DNA of 64,000 nucleotides from Chloroflexota bacterium (GTDB lineage Bacteria; Chloroflexota; Dehalococcoidia; Lucifugimonadales; UBA3495), in the NCBI GenBank assembly GCA_028873965.1, contig JAPPMU010000062.1, positions 1-64,000 of the forward strand, written 5' to 3'. The notes under the pieces are model-generated. The model was given only the letters and a program-made list of their open reading frames with translations, ran no database searches and had not been told where the DNA came from. Below are positions 27,753 through 36,690 of this stretch, one piece after another. Positions within the stretch are counted from its first letter, which is position 1, and each line of letters begins with the position of its first letter. Position numbers and translations under genes: made by a program.

Positions 27753-29054
27753 GTGCGCGTTCTGGTAGTCGGTTCCGGTGGCAGGGAACACGCCCTGGCG
27801 TGGCGATTGGCACGTTCATCTACGGTCACCGAGCTATTAGCGGCGCCGGGCAACTCGGGTACGGCGATGGTTGGAACCAACCTGCCCGTTGCAGAAACTG
27901 ACATCGACGGTCTGGTGGACACCGCCGTGGAACGGTCAATTGACCTGGTGGTGGTGGGTCCGGAAGTTCCCCTGGCCCTGGGTTTGTCCGACCGCCTTGC
28001 GGCAGCCGGGGTCCCCTGTTTCGGCCCGAGTCGAGCGGCGGCCCGGCTGGAGTCCAGCAAGAGCTTCTCCAGGGACGTCCTGGACGCGGCGGGAGTGCCC
28101 GGACCAGAGTACCGCGTTTTCCGCAGCCCGTCCGCGGCCCTGGCATATGTCGAGCAGCGCAACCGACCGCTGGTGGTCAAGGCCGACGGTCTGGCCGCCG
28201 GCAAAGGCGTTGCCATGTGCGCCAACCTGGAAGAAGCGAAAACCGCCATCGCATCGTGCATGCAGGACCGGATGTTTGGCGCAGCCGGGGAGACGGTGGT
28301 CATTGAAGAATGGCTGCATGGCCCGGAAGTGAGCGTGTTCGGGTTCAGCGACGGGGAGAATCTGTCGCCCGTGGTCGCGGCGACAGATTACAAGCGCGTG
28401 GGCAACGGCGATACGGGCCCCAATACAGGTGGGATGGGCAGCTACGGACCGCCGGCGTTCTGGGACGAAACCCTGGCTGAGCAAATCCGCAGCGAGATCA
28501 TGCTTCCGGTGATCCGGGAAATGGCATCGCGTGGATCGGCCTACCGGGGCGCGCTGTACTGCGGATTGATGCTGACTGACGACGGGCCCCGAGTGCTGGA
28601 GTTCAACTGCCGGTTCGGAGACCCGGAAACGCAGGCGATCATGCCCCGGCTGGTCAGCAACCCCGTGGAGGCGATGATAGCCTGCGCGACGGGCAGTTTG
28701 ACCGACGTTGCGCCCGTGGAATGGTCGGACGACCCGGTGGTGGCGGTCGTGATGGTTTCCGGGGGATACCCAGGGTCGTATCAAACCGGATTGGAAATCC
28801 ACGGTCTGGACGGCAACGACGCTGACGAGGAAGGCAGCCTGGTGTTCCACGCGGGCGTCCGCAACGCCGCGGATGGCAGCGGGCGGCTGCTGACCTCGGG
28901 CGGACGGGTGCTGGCCTGCGTAGGCAGGGGCGACGATGTGGAGGGGGCCCGGGACCGCGCCTACCGGCGGGCGGCGCAAATCAGTTTCCACGGCGCGTAT
29001 TACCGGCGGGACATTGCGGACCTCCGGTCAGGGCAGCCGACCACCATCCGATAA
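27753..29054 (+). CDS. purD: Phosphoribosylamine-glycine ligase
   Basis: A 433-residue ATP-grasp ligase that joins glycine to phosphoribosylamine (second step of purine synthesis). It starts at GTG with VRVLVVGSGGREHALAWRLA. ATP-grasp features are LVVKADGLAAGKGVAM and the metal-binding VLEFNCRFGDPETQ. It is co-transcribed with guaA; the PRPP amidotransferase purF that feeds it lies at 55669-57117. Confidence 0.97.
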   Translation: MRVLVVGSGGREHALAWRLARSSTVTELLAAPGNSGTAMVGTNLPVAETDIDGLVDTAVERSIDLVVVGPEVPLALGLSDRLAAAGVPCFGPSRAAARLESSKSFSRDVLDAAGVPGPEYRVFRSPSAALAYVEQRNRPLVVKADGLAAGKGVAMCANLEEAKTAIASCMQDRMFGAAGETVVIEEWLHGPEVSVFGFSDGENLSPVVAATDYKRVGNGDTGPNTGGMGSYGPPAFWDETLAEQIRSEIMLPVIREMASRGSAYRGALYCGLMLTDDGPRVLEFNCRFGDPETQAIMPRLVSNPVEAMIACATGSLTDVAPVEWSDDPVVAVVMVSGGYPGSYQTGLEIHGLDGNDADEEGSLVFHAGVRNAADGSGRLLTSGGRVLACVGRGDDVEGARDRAYRRAAQISFHGAYYRRDIADLRSGQPTTIR

Positions 29055-29075
29055 CTCAGCAGCCGGCTATCTCCG

Positions 29076-29678
29076 ATGACGAGCAATGTTGCCATGGCGC
29101 ACGATTGGCCGGGCCTGGCGGAGACCTTCCGCCGCGCGGAGCAAGGCGGCGAGCTGGACGCCTACCGCCGGCGACGCTGGGGAAACGACGGGCGCGCCGA
29201 TTGGCTCGATCAGGACTATTTGCCCTCGCTCACGGAAATCGAGGCGTCGGCCCTGTACCGGGGCGCGGGAGGCCGGCAGGCCAAGCAGTTCGGCGCCAAC
29301 CCCATTGAGTACGTGCGCGACGCCGTGGACTTCCTGCTGTACGACACCATCAAGCTGGAAAATCGGTTCGACGAGTGCGCCACGGAGACCGGCGGGTTCG
29401 GTCTCGTCGGCGCGAGCAAGGAGTGGCCATCGTACCTGCTGACGCTGCGCGAACCGATGCTCTTCGCGCCCTGGAGTCCGCATACGGAGCGAGCGTTGCG
29501 TCGCCTGGGGATGCTGCCTCCGGGGCTTCGCGGCGGCCATCCCGGGCTGTGCTACATCGACCTCCTAGACACCCTGGCCATACTGGCGAATAGATTGCAG
29601 CTGCCTGACTTTCGCGGCGTTGACGAGTTCTGTTACCTTAACGGGCGGCAAAAACGGGCTGCCGGCGAAACGCGCTAG
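29076..29678 (+). CDS. Hypothetical protein in the purine run
   Basis: A 200-residue soluble protein, not recognised. It is helical and rich in Arg and aromatic residues: DWPGLAETFRRAEQGGELDA, then IEYVRDAVDFLLYDTIKLEN, which looks like a long helix, and LCYIDLLDTLAILANRL. There is no clear cofactor motif. It follows purD by 21 bp and precedes the acidic small protein by 40 bp. Confidence 0.7.
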   Translation: MTSNVAMAHDWPGLAETFRRAEQGGELDAYRRRRWGNDGRADWLDQDYLPSLTEIEASALYRGAGGRQAKQFGANPIEYVRDAVDFLLYDTIKLENRFDECATETGGFGLVGASKEWPSYLLTLREPMLFAPWSPHTERALRRLGMLPPGLRGGHPGLCYIDLLDTLAILANRLQLPDFRGVDEFCYLNGRQKRAAGETR

Positions 29679-29718
29679 CCAACACAGCGACGCCAAGCCC
29701 ACCACGGAGGAGTGATCA

Positions 29719-30150
29719 ATGCCCTGGCTGGATGACCTGAAACGACTGCGCGTCCGCGTGGACAACGAGGGTTACGGCAAGCAGATGGCGGACGTTGCCG
29801 AGCGGCGCACGCTGCTTGAGCGGTTCGCGGGCGAGCTGGCCGTGGAAGGCATGATGGGCGAGATGAACGACATCCTGCTGGACGGCGGCGCACGCTTGTT
29901 GGTGGACCGGTCCTGGCAATACGATTTCGACGACGATGATGACGGGCCCGGTGGTGACGAGCTGGCCGACGAGATCGTCTACACGCTGTACTGGCACGAC
30001 GGCGAGCCTGTGGAAATAGAGGTGCGGGTGGGCATTGACGACGAGGACGCGGGTTACGTGATCGTGGAGGACGAGGAAGTGGACGACGATGCCGAGTCGA
30101 TCCAGAAAGCCCTGCTAGAGGCGTTCCGGGACATCGCTGACATGGACTGA
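29719..30150 (+). CDS. Highly acidic hypothetical protein
   Basis: A 143-residue protein with dense Asp/Glu stretches (YDFDDDDDGPGGDELADE and VIVEDEEVDDDAE) after a more mixed, helical N-terminus. It has no Cys and no signal peptide. A strong ribosome binding site (GGAGG) precedes ATG 29719. Acidic proteins of this kind may bind cations or basic partners, but nothing shows which. It precedes purE by 49 bp. Confidence 0.7.
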   Translation: MPWLDDLKRLRVRVDNEGYGKQMADVAERRTLLERFAGELAVEGMMGEMNDILLDGGARLLVDRSWQYDFDDDDDGPGGDELADEIVYTLYWHDGEPVEIEVRVGIDDEDAGYVIVEDEEVDDDAESIQKALLEAFRDIADMD

Positions 30151-30199
30151 CCGGCATCCCCGATCACAATCTGACAACCAAACAACAAGGAGCAGTATC

Positions 30200-30658
30200 T
30201 TGCCACTGGTAGGAGTCATCATGGGCAGCGCCTCCGACGAGGAAGCGGTCCAACCGACAATCAACACCCTGGAATCGCTGGGCGTGGACTACGAGGTCCG
30301 CGTCATGTCGGCGCACCGCACGCCGGAGCGGGTCCACGAATACGCATCCACGGCGCGGGAGCGCGGCATCGAAGTGATCATCGCGGCCGCGGGCGGATCC
30401 GCCGCGCTGGGCGGGGCATTGGCCGCCCAGACCACGCTGCCGGTGATCGGAATACCGCTGACCTCCAGCGAGCTCAACGGCTGGGACGCGCTGCTTTCCA
30501 CGGCGCAGATGCCGCCCGGCATCCCGGTGGCCGCGATGGCCGTCGGCGGTTGGGGCGCGAGAAACGCCGCGTACTATGCTGCCCAGATCCTAGGCATCAA
30601 GCACGACGAAATCCGTGACGCCGTCGAGCGCTACCGGCAGTCCCTTCGTGAACGCTAG
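30200..30658 (+). CDS. purE: N5-carboxyaminoimidazole ribonucleotide mutase
   Basis: A 152-residue PurE class I. It moves the carboxyl of N5-CAIR to C4 of the imidazole. Motifs are [29 protein letters not shown] and [20 protein letters not shown]. It starts at TTG behind AAGGAG. purK, which usually partners it, is not in the window. The next gene starts within its last codons. Confidence 0.95.
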   Translation: MPLVGVIMGSASDEEAVQPTINTLESLGVDYEVRVMSAHRTPERVHEYASTARERGIEVIIAAAGGSAALGGALAAQTTLPVIGIPLTSSELNGWDALLSTAQMPPGIPVAAMAVGGWGARNAAYYAAQILGIKHDEIRDAVERYRQSLRER

Positions 30659-31343
30659 AACCGCCGGGACGGACCGCCGCATCCCAGCGGTGCTGACCGA
30701 TTTCGACGATACCGCCGCGGCCCAGAACGTGGCGGAATTGTTGTTGCACGAGTTCGGCCATCCGACGTGGACGGAAGTGCGCGAGCGGTTTCGGGCGGGC
30801 GAGCTGTCGCTGAAAGACTACCAGGAAGCAACGTTCCTGCGGATGCAGGCGGACAAAGACGCCATGCAGTCCTACGTGCAGGCCAACGCCAACTTACGCC
30901 CGCATTTCGGGGAGTTGTCGGACTTCTGCCAGGCCAATTCGGTTCCCATGTGCATAATCAGCCAGGGTTTGGATTTCTATATCCAGGCGCTGCTGGACGC
31001 TTGCGGACAACCGGAAATACCCGTATTCGCGGTGGCTACTGATTTCGACCAACGGGGACGGGTGAGCGGATACCGCTACGATTTCGCGTATCCGGACGCA
31101 CCACACCTGGGCAACAGCAAAGCCCTGATCGTGCGCCGGTTCCAGGAGCAGGGCCATCACGTGTTTTTCATGGGAGATGGACGCTCGGACTTCGAGGCCG
31201 GCGAGGTGGCGGACACGGTATTCGCCCACCGCCAGATGGCGGCCATGTGCGACGAAGCCGGGATCGAATTCGTCACGTTCACCGATTTTGGCCCCGTGCT
31301 GGAAGCCTTGCAGCGGTATATGGCTGTGCTGAACGGCGGGTAA
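30648..31343 (+). CDS. HAD-superfamily phosphatase (HAD-IB/MtnX-like)
   Basis: A 231-residue HAD hydrolase. Motif I is AVLTDFDDTAAAQN (nucleophile first Asp), motif II is CIISQGLDFYIQALL, the Lys is in GNSKALIVRRF, and motif IV is VFFMGDGRSDFEAGEVA. The cap is helical. It resembles the phosphoserine-phosphatase-like and MtnX group but the substrate is unknown. GTG 30648 gives an 11-bp overlap with purE; GTG 30615 is a less likely alternative. Confidence 0.85.
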   Translation: MNARTAGTDRRIPAVLTDFDDTAAAQNVAELLLHEFGHPTWTEVRERFRAGELSLKDYQEATFLRMQADKDAMQSYVQANANLRPHFGELSDFCQANSVPMCIISQGLDFYIQALLDACGQPEIPVFAVATDFDQRGRVSGYRYDFAYPDAPHLGNSKALIVRRFQEQGHHVFFMGDGRSDFEAGEVADTVFAHRQMAAMCDEAGIEFVTFTDFGPVLEALQRYMAVLNGG

Positions 31344-31456
31344 TTCCGGCTCACGCGGAAGGGCGCGCGACGTGGCAAGATGTCCGGGGAGATCGGGACG
31401 AAAACCCGCTGTGATAGAATATTCCGGCGCTATGGAAATGGCGCGGAGGCGACGCA

Positions 31457-32770
31457 GTGATTGACCGCTACTCCAGGCCGGCGATGAAGCAGGTCTGGTC
31501 TGATGAGAACAAATACCGCATGTGGCTGGAGGTGGAGCTGGCCGTATGCGAGGCGTGGACCGAGGCCGGGGTCATCCCGCTGGAAGACATGGAATCGCTG
31601 CGTGGAGCGGCGTACAACCACCGGCGGATGATGGAGATCTTCGAGACCACCCGCCACGATGTCACGGCTTTCTTGCGTTCGATCACGGAAACCCTGGGCC
31701 CGGAGGGACGCTGGCTCCACCTGGGCATGACGTCTTCCGACATGCTGGACACCGGCCAGGCCCTGCAATTGGTGGCCGCCGCCGACCTGCTGCTCCAGGA
31801 AATCGACGCCGCCATCGAAGCGGTAGGCGAACAGGCAGTCCGGCACAAGGACACCCTGATGATGGGGCGAACCCACGGCGTGCACGCGGAGCCGATGACC
31901 TTCGGCCTCAAGCTGGCGCTGTGGTGGGACGAGTTGCGGCGCCAACGGAACCGGATGGCAGCAGCGCGCGAATCGGTGCGAGTGGGCAAGATCTCGGGAG
32001 CGGTGGGAACCCACGCCACAATACCGCCCCACATCGAGGATCGGGTGTGCCATCACCTGGGACTAGACGTGGCCCCGGTGTCGAACCAGGTCGTGCAGCG
32101 CGACCGCCACGCCCATTTCATCACCACGGCCGCCCTGGTGGCCGCGTCGCTGGAGAAGTTCGCCACCGAGATCCGGGGGATGCAGCGCACGGAGGTCCAC
32201 GAAGTCGAGGAACCTTTCGGCGCCGGGCAGACCGGGTCGTCGTCCATGCCGCACAAGCGCAACCCGGAACTGACGGAGCGCATCTGCGGCCTGGCGCGCA
32301 CCATCCGCGGCAACGCGGTGCCGGCCTTGGAAAACGTCGCGCTGTGGGGCGAACGGGACATCAGCCATTCGTCTTCCGAGCGGATCATCCTGCCGGATAC
32401 CTGCCTGATGCTGGACTACATCCTGAGTATCTTCACCCACGTGGTGAGCGGTTGGCGCGTGGACACCGACCGGATGTGGCAGAACCTGGAAAGCAGCCGG
32501 GGTCTGATCTTCAGCCAGCGGGTGCTGCTGGCGCTGATTGAAGACAAGGGGCTGTCCCGGGAGGCCGCCTACGAAATCGTACAGCGTAACGCCATGCGCT
32601 CGTGGGATGACGCACAGGACTTCCGCCAGTTGCTGAAGTCGGACGGCGAAGCCACCCAGCATCTCAGCGCGGCGGAGATGGACGAACTCTTCGACTACGG
32701 ATACTACACGCGCTACATCGACGACAACTTCAAGCGGATCGGGCTGCTGCCCGTCCCCGCGCTGGCCTGA
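31457..32770 (+). CDS. purB: Adenylosuccinate lyase
   Basis: A 437-residue fumarase-superfamily lyase acting twice in purine synthesis, on SAICAR and on adenylosuccinate. It has the family signature GSSSMPHKRNPELTERI, with a TSSDMLDT catalytic stretch and GRTHGVHAEP. It starts at GTG, behind GGAGG. purC follows after 35 bp. Confidence 0.97.
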   Translation: MIDRYSRPAMKQVWSDENKYRMWLEVELAVCEAWTEAGVIPLEDMESLRGAAYNHRRMMEIFETTRHDVTAFLRSITETLGPEGRWLHLGMTSSDMLDTGQALQLVAAADLLLQEIDAAIEAVGEQAVRHKDTLMMGRTHGVHAEPMTFGLKLALWWDELRRQRNRMAAARESVRVGKISGAVGTHATIPPHIEDRVCHHLGLDVAPVSNQVVQRDRHAHFITTAALVAASLEKFATEIRGMQRTEVHEVEEPFGAGQTGSSSMPHKRNPELTERICGLARTIRGNAVPALENVALWGERDISHSSSERIILPDTCLMLDYILSIFTHVVSGWRVDTDRMWQNLESSRGLIFSQRVLLALIEDKGLSREAAYEIVQRNAMRSWDDAQDFRQLLKSDGEATQHLSAAEMDELFDYGYYTRYIDDNFKRIGLLPVPALA

Positions 32771-32805
32771 CACACACCTTCCGACCGATCCGACTCGGCC
32801 GCTGA

Positions 32806-33717
32806 ATGACTGCCATGATTATTGAAACTCGAATGCCCGAACGAATGCATCGTGGAAAGGTCCGCGACACCTACCAGCTCACGGACGACCTGTTGCTGAT
32901 GGTCGCCACTGACCGCATATCGGCCTTTGACGTCGTTCTGCCCAACGGCATCCCCGACAAGGGGGCGGCGCTGAACCGCATGTCCGCCTTCTGGTTCGGG
33001 CTGACGGACCACATCGTGCCCAACCACTTGGTGGCCCTGGCCGATGGGCCGGACGCCGCGGCCTACGCCGACAACCCGGTGGTGGCCCACCCTGCCTACG
33101 TCGAGGACGGCGTGGGACGCCAGGCGATGATCGTCAAGAAGGCCGAGCGCATCGACATCGAGTGCATCGTGCGCGGGTACATCACCGGCTCGGCCTGGGG
33201 CGAATACCGCCGGCAGGGCACCGTTTCCGGCAAGCCCATGCCGACCGGACTGGTCGAAGGCGACATGTTCCCGGAGCCTCTATTCACGCCGACAACCAAG
33301 GCGGAAGAAGGACATGACGAGAACATGACCGACGAGCAGGTGGTCGAAATGGTCGGCGCGGAAACGGCGCAACGACTGGCCGACATCAGCAAGGCGGTGT
33401 ACCTGCACGCCCACGACTTCGCGAAAGATCGCGGCATCGTGCTGGCGGACACCAAGATGGAATTCGGCTTCCTGGACGGGGAGCTGATCCTGATCGACGA
33501 GTTGCTGACCCCCGACTCCAGCCGCTTCTGGGACGCCGAGGGCTACGCTCCCGGGAAGTCGCAGCCGAGCTACGACAAGCAGTTCGTGCGCGACTACCTG
33601 ACGGCCCAGGGCTGGAACCAGGAGCCGCCGGCTCCGGAACTGCCCGACGACATCGTGCAGCGGACGGCCGAACTCTATCGCCAAGCCTACCGGCTGCTCA
33701 CCGGCGATACGTTGTAA
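32806..33717 (+). CDS. purC: SAICAR synthetase
   Basis: A 303-residue purine enzyme that joins aspartate to CAIR. The signatures are GKVRDTYQLTDDLLLMVATD, IECIVRGYITGSAWGEYRR, and the C-terminal LIDELLTPDSSRFWD. The length is that of the longer, eukaryote-like form. ATG 32806 is used; ATG 32815 is also possible. Product passes to purB directly upstream. Confidence 0.95.
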   Translation: MTAMIIETRMPERMHRGKVRDTYQLTDDLLLMVATDRISAFDVVLPNGIPDKGAALNRMSAFWFGLTDHIVPNHLVALADGPDAAAYADNPVVAHPAYVEDGVGRQAMIVKKAERIDIECIVRGYITGSAWGEYRRQGTVSGKPMPTGLVEGDMFPEPLFTPTTKAEEGHDENMTDEQVVEMVGAETAQRLADISKAVYLHAHDFAKDRGIVLADTKMEFGFLDGELILIDELLTPDSSRFWDAEGYAPGKSQPSYDKQFVRDYLTAQGWNQEPPAPELPDDIVQRTAELYRQAYRLLTGDTL

Positions 33718-33754
33718 GCGCCGATAGCCAGCCTTTGGCCTGTAAGGATTCGGT

Positions 33755-34510
33755 TTGCCTCCTTCCCGACATCGCCGGCGAAGCGCCGCCCGGCGTTCCC
33801 AGCGGCGCACGCCGCCCATCGCCAGCGGCGGCGGCTTTCGCAGCCGTTGGCTGTTGTTCGCTTTCGCCGCGATCGCCGGACTTTTCATCATTGCGCTGCT
33901 GGTGCCCGTGGTGCTGCCGGTCAACTTTGGCGGCACCGGGCAGGGCGAGGCCAGCGAATTCGTGGAAGGCATCGGCGTTGAGGCGGAGCTCGCGCCGAGC
34001 GCGGCCCATTTCCCGGACAATCTGTTCATCGCCGACGTGGTGCCCGGGGGCTACCTGACCACGCCTCCCACGTCCGGCCGGCACTGGAATGGATGGGTGC
34101 AGTGCGGGTTCTACACCAACCCGGTGCCGGACGAGCGCATCGTGCACAACATGGAGCACGGGAACATCGTCGTCAGCTACAACCTGGCGGACCAGGCACA
34201 GATCGACGAACTGGCAGATGTGTTCGATGGCATCGGCCTGACCAATGCCTGGGGCGTGGCGCGACCCTACGATCCGGGCGCGGTGGACGACGACGGCAAT
34301 GAACTCTTCCCCGAGGGGACGATAGCGCTGACAACCTGGGGCGTCATCGACAAGTGGAACGTCAGGGAAGTGGACGACGCCAACAATTTTCAGGTTGTCG
34401 GCATCGACAAGGACCGGATCGAACGGTTCTTCGAGGCCTACTCCGGCAAGTTGGGGCCGGAGTTTCCCAACGGAGCCCCGTGCACCACCGGCGGCGTGAT
34501 GAACCCGTAG
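33755..34510 (+). CDS. DUF3105 membrane-anchored protein
   Basis: A 251-residue protein, TTG start. A basic N-terminus precedes one hydrophobic segment (LLFAFAAIAGLFIIALLVPV), so most of it faces outward. The DUF3105 core shows GYLTTPPTSGRHWNGW, VHNMEHGNIVVSYNL, and the end PNGAPCTTGG. The domain is common in Actinobacteria and Chloroflexota and has no known role. It is directly followed by a second DUF3105 gene, giving a paralogous pair inside the purine run. Confidence 0.85.
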   Translation: MPPSRHRRRSAARRSQRRTPPIASGGGFRSRWLLFAFAAIAGLFIIALLVPVVLPVNFGGTGQGEASEFVEGIGVEAELAPSAAHFPDNLFIADVVPGGYLTTPPTSGRHWNGWVQCGFYTNPVPDERIVHNMEHGNIVVSYNLADQAQIDELADVFDGIGLTNAWGVARPYDPGAVDDDGNELFPEGTIALTTWGVIDKWNVREVDDANNFQVVGIDKDRIERFFEAYSGKLGPEFPNGAPCTTGGVMNP

Positions 34511-34523
34511 GTGAACCGCCTTT

Positions 34524-35306
34524 ATGATCGCGCGCACCGCGCTGGGAACCGCCTGTTTCGTGGGATTGTTCCTGGCGTTGCTGGGGTGCCAGTCGACAAC
34601 GGAACCGGTACCCGCGCCGCAGGCGGCGCCCGCGGCAATCGCCACGGCGACACCTCTGCCCACCTCGACGCCCTTGCCCACGCCCACGAACACCATCATG
34701 CCGGCGGGGAGAGCAACCACCCCCACGCTGGAGCCCACGCAGCCGCCGGCTACACCCGCACCCACCACGACCTCTACCCCTACGCCGACCGAAACAGCGG
34801 CCCTCATGGTGCAGCCCACTGACGGGCCGATCCTAGTGGAGGCCATGCCCAGCCGGGACCATTTCCCGCCTCAGCTGAAGATAACCGACGTGATACCCGG
34901 CGGTTACAGCACGGTTCCGCCGACTTCCGGGCGACACTGGGGGGCGTGGAGCGACTGCGGGTTTTACAACCACCCTTTGCCGGACGAATTGCTGGTGCAC
35001 AACCTGGAACACGGCAACATCATCGTGAGCTATAACCTGGCCAGCGACGCCGAAGTTGCGAAGTTGCGAGCGGCCGTGGAAGCGATCCCGTTGGCCCGCG
35101 AATTCGCCATCGTGCGCCGTTACCTGGCGATACCCGAAGGTATGGTAGCCCTGACGACGTGGGGCGTCCTGGACCGGATGAAGGGCGTGGACCCGGAGCG
35201 CATCGCCCGGTTCTTCGAGGACTACCCGGGGAACACCGGCCCCGAGTTCGCCAACGGGCTGCCGTGCACCACCGGGATCGACATGACCCAGTCGTCCGGC
35301 GGCTGA
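34524..35306 (+). CDS. DUF3105 lipoprotein
   Basis: A 260-residue protein with a lipoprotein signal (lipobox LALLGC at about residues 17-22). A long Pro/Thr-rich linker follows, then the DUF3105 domain: GYSTVPPTSGRHWGAW, VHNLEHGNIIVSYNL, and NGLPCTTG. It is paralogous to the gene 13 bp upstream, differing in the anchor (lipid rather than transmembrane). Confidence 0.88.
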   Translation: MIARTALGTACFVGLFLALLGCQSTTEPVPAPQAAPAAIATATPLPTSTPLPTPTNTIMPAGRATTPTLEPTQPPATPAPTTTSTPTPTETAALMVQPTDGPILVEAMPSRDHFPPQLKITDVIPGGYSTVPPTSGRHWGAWSDCGFYNHPLPDELLVHNLEHGNIIVSYNLASDAEVAKLRAAVEAIPLAREFAIVRRYLAIPEGMVALTTWGVLDRMKGVDPERIARFFEDYPGNTGPEFANGLPCTTGIDMTQSSGG

Positions 35307-35340
35307 GCGACTGGACGATCAGAGAGGCAGGACGACCGGC

Positions 35341-35592
35341 ATGTTTTTGGCACGGGTTTACGTGACGCTCAAACCCGCGGTGAACGACCCACAGGGATTG
35401 ACGGTGATGGGCGGCCTGCACAGCTTGGGCTACGCAACAGTGGAGGACGTGCGCATCGGCAAGTACCTGGAAATCCGGGTGGACACGGATGACCAGGCCC
35501 AGGCCGAAAGAGACGTGGCGGGAATGTGCGACCGGCTGCTGGCGAACCCGGTCATCGAGAATTACCGGTTCACCCTGGAACTGGTTGAATAA
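35341..35592 (+). CDS. purS: Phosphoribosylformylglycinamidine synthase, PurS subunit
   Basis: An 83-residue PurS, the small subunit that bridges PurL and PurQ in the FGAM synthase. Its start (FLARVYVTLKPAVNDPQGLT) and the GYATVEDVRIGKYLEI core are typical. The partners purQ and purL are not in the window, so they must be elsewhere. Confidence 0.93.
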   Translation: MFLARVYVTLKPAVNDPQGLTVMGGLHSLGYATVEDVRIGKYLEIRVDTDDQAQAERDVAGMCDRLLANPVIENYRFTLELVE

Positions 35593-35594
35593 AC

Positions 35595-35622
35595 GTCGGG
35601 GCGGACAAACATCCGCCCCGAC
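35595..35622. terminator. Candidate bidirectional terminator
   Basis: A perfect 11-bp stem, GTCGGGGCGGA (35595-35605) with TCCGCCCCGAC (35612-35622) and a 6-nt loop, between convergent purS and the thioredoxin-like gene. It has no clean T-tract, so its efficiency is uncertain. Confidence 0.55.
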
Positions 35623-35654
35623 AACATTGGGCAACTCCTGGAACGCTGCGGGCG

Positions 35655-36239
35655 TCAGTGCAGGTGTTCCTGCAGGAGCCCCACCAGTTCGTCCACGGTG
35701 GCCTTCTGCCAGTCGCCGGCTCGGGCCGCCGTTCGGGCGCGGCGCTGGCGGCCGAAGTCCTGATCCGAGATGTCCGGCTGTTCGGAGCGGATGGCGGCTT
35801 CGATCTCGCCTTGCTCCCGGTTGGCGGCCTCGGAGCGTTCGATCCAGTGGCAGATGTACTCGTGGCCCCGGTCGTAGAAGACGGCGACGGGGATCGACAT
35901 GTACAGTCCCTCTTTGAGGAACTCGTTCATGATGTCGTGGTTTTCGTCCCGGGGGAAGATGCGCAGCTCGAGTCCGGCCGCCTCAGCGACGCGGGCCAAG
36001 ACGGGCAGCTCGCGTACCACGTCGCCGCACCAGTCCTCGCCGATCACCATCATGCGCGAGGGGCCGTTGTCCCGGGATGCCAACTCCTGCAGCCGGGCAG
36101 TTTGGTCAGAGTCCAGCGACACGTTGGAGTAGTACTCCTCGATCCTGGCCTTGTTGACCTTGACCGTTTCCATGTACTGATCGTAGGTCATGCCCTGGGA
36201 GTACCGCTCCGGGGTCACGACGCTGGCTTCCTGCACCAT
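35655..36239 (-). CDS. Thioredoxin-fold protein with single Cys
   Basis: A 194-residue protein of the Thioredoxin_9 type. The active-site region reads GEDWCGDVVRELPVLARVAE; family members usually have a CxxC, but here the second Cys is Val. The rest is a thioredoxin fold (AGLELRIFPRDENHDIM, then SIPVAVFYDRG). It may act through one cysteine or be non-redox. It lies 87 bp after the glutaredoxin-like gene on the same strand. Confidence 0.8.
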   Translation of the reverse strand: MVQEASVVTPERYSQGMTYDQYMETVKVNKARIEEYYSNVSLDSDQTARLQELASRDNGPSRMMVIGEDWCGDVVRELPVLARVAEAAGLELRIFPRDENHDIMNEFLKEGLYMSIPVAVFYDRGHEYICHWIERSEAANREQGEIEAAIRSEQPDISDQDFGRQRRARTAARAGDWQKATVDELVGLLQEHLH

Positions 36240-36326
36240 GATTACACCTCGAAAGTTCTGCGAATTGGTTCCGGCTATTGCCGAGGGAAGGATTGGGGAC
36301 AGGCCAACGGCCGGTCAGCCGATTTC

Positions 36327-36542
36327 TCAACCGCGCTGGCCGCGAAACCCCATCTCCACCTTGCCATCGGGCCACACGATGATGGGAACGGTATCCCCAA
36401 AGTCCAGAGCCTCGTCCAACGTGTCCTGGCTCTGGTCGACGCGGCGCTCCTCGTATTCAACACCCTCCCGTCGCCACGCGGCGCGCAGCGAGTCGCATGC
36501 GGGGCACACCGTGAGGGTGTACACGATGGGGATATCTGCCAT
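36327..36542 (-). CDS. Glutaredoxin-like protein
   Basis: A 71-residue glutaredoxin-like protein with the active-site motif CPAC (YTLTVCPACDSLRAAW) and the cis-Pro region DTVPIIVWPDG. ATG 36542 has a ribosome binding site (GGGAGG). It probably reduces disulphides with, or handed on to, the thioredoxin-fold neighbour. Confidence 0.85.
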   Translation of the reverse strand: MADIPIVYTLTVCPACDSLRAAWRREGVEYEERRVDQSQDTLDEALDFGDTVPIIVWPDGKVEMGFRGQRG

Positions 36543-36617
36543 GATTGCCTCCCGTGTGGCGAGCCGACTATGGCGGCATTCTACAACTTTGCGGTGGTCG
36601 CTGCTATAATCCGGCGG

Positions 36618-36685
36618 AATTAGCACGAGTCAACAGCAACTGGATTCCGGCTTTCGCCGGAATGACGGTTAGTTTTGAAAGGAGA
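36618..36685. repeat. Fragment of MITE-like repeat
   Basis: One hairpin unit (ATTCCGGCTTTCGCCGGAAT, 36642-36661) flanked by TTAGCACGAGTCAACAG on the left and TTAGTTTTGAAAGG on the right. It ends in the ribosome binding site of the next gene, which starts at 36691. A TATAAT at 36605-36610 just before it may be the gene's -10; no good -35 was found. Confidence 0.55.
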
Positions 36686-36690
36686 TCACA

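Noticed and set aside
26151-27791. 546-codon open frame opposite guaA
   Set aside because: Shadow frame of guaA with no protein-like features.
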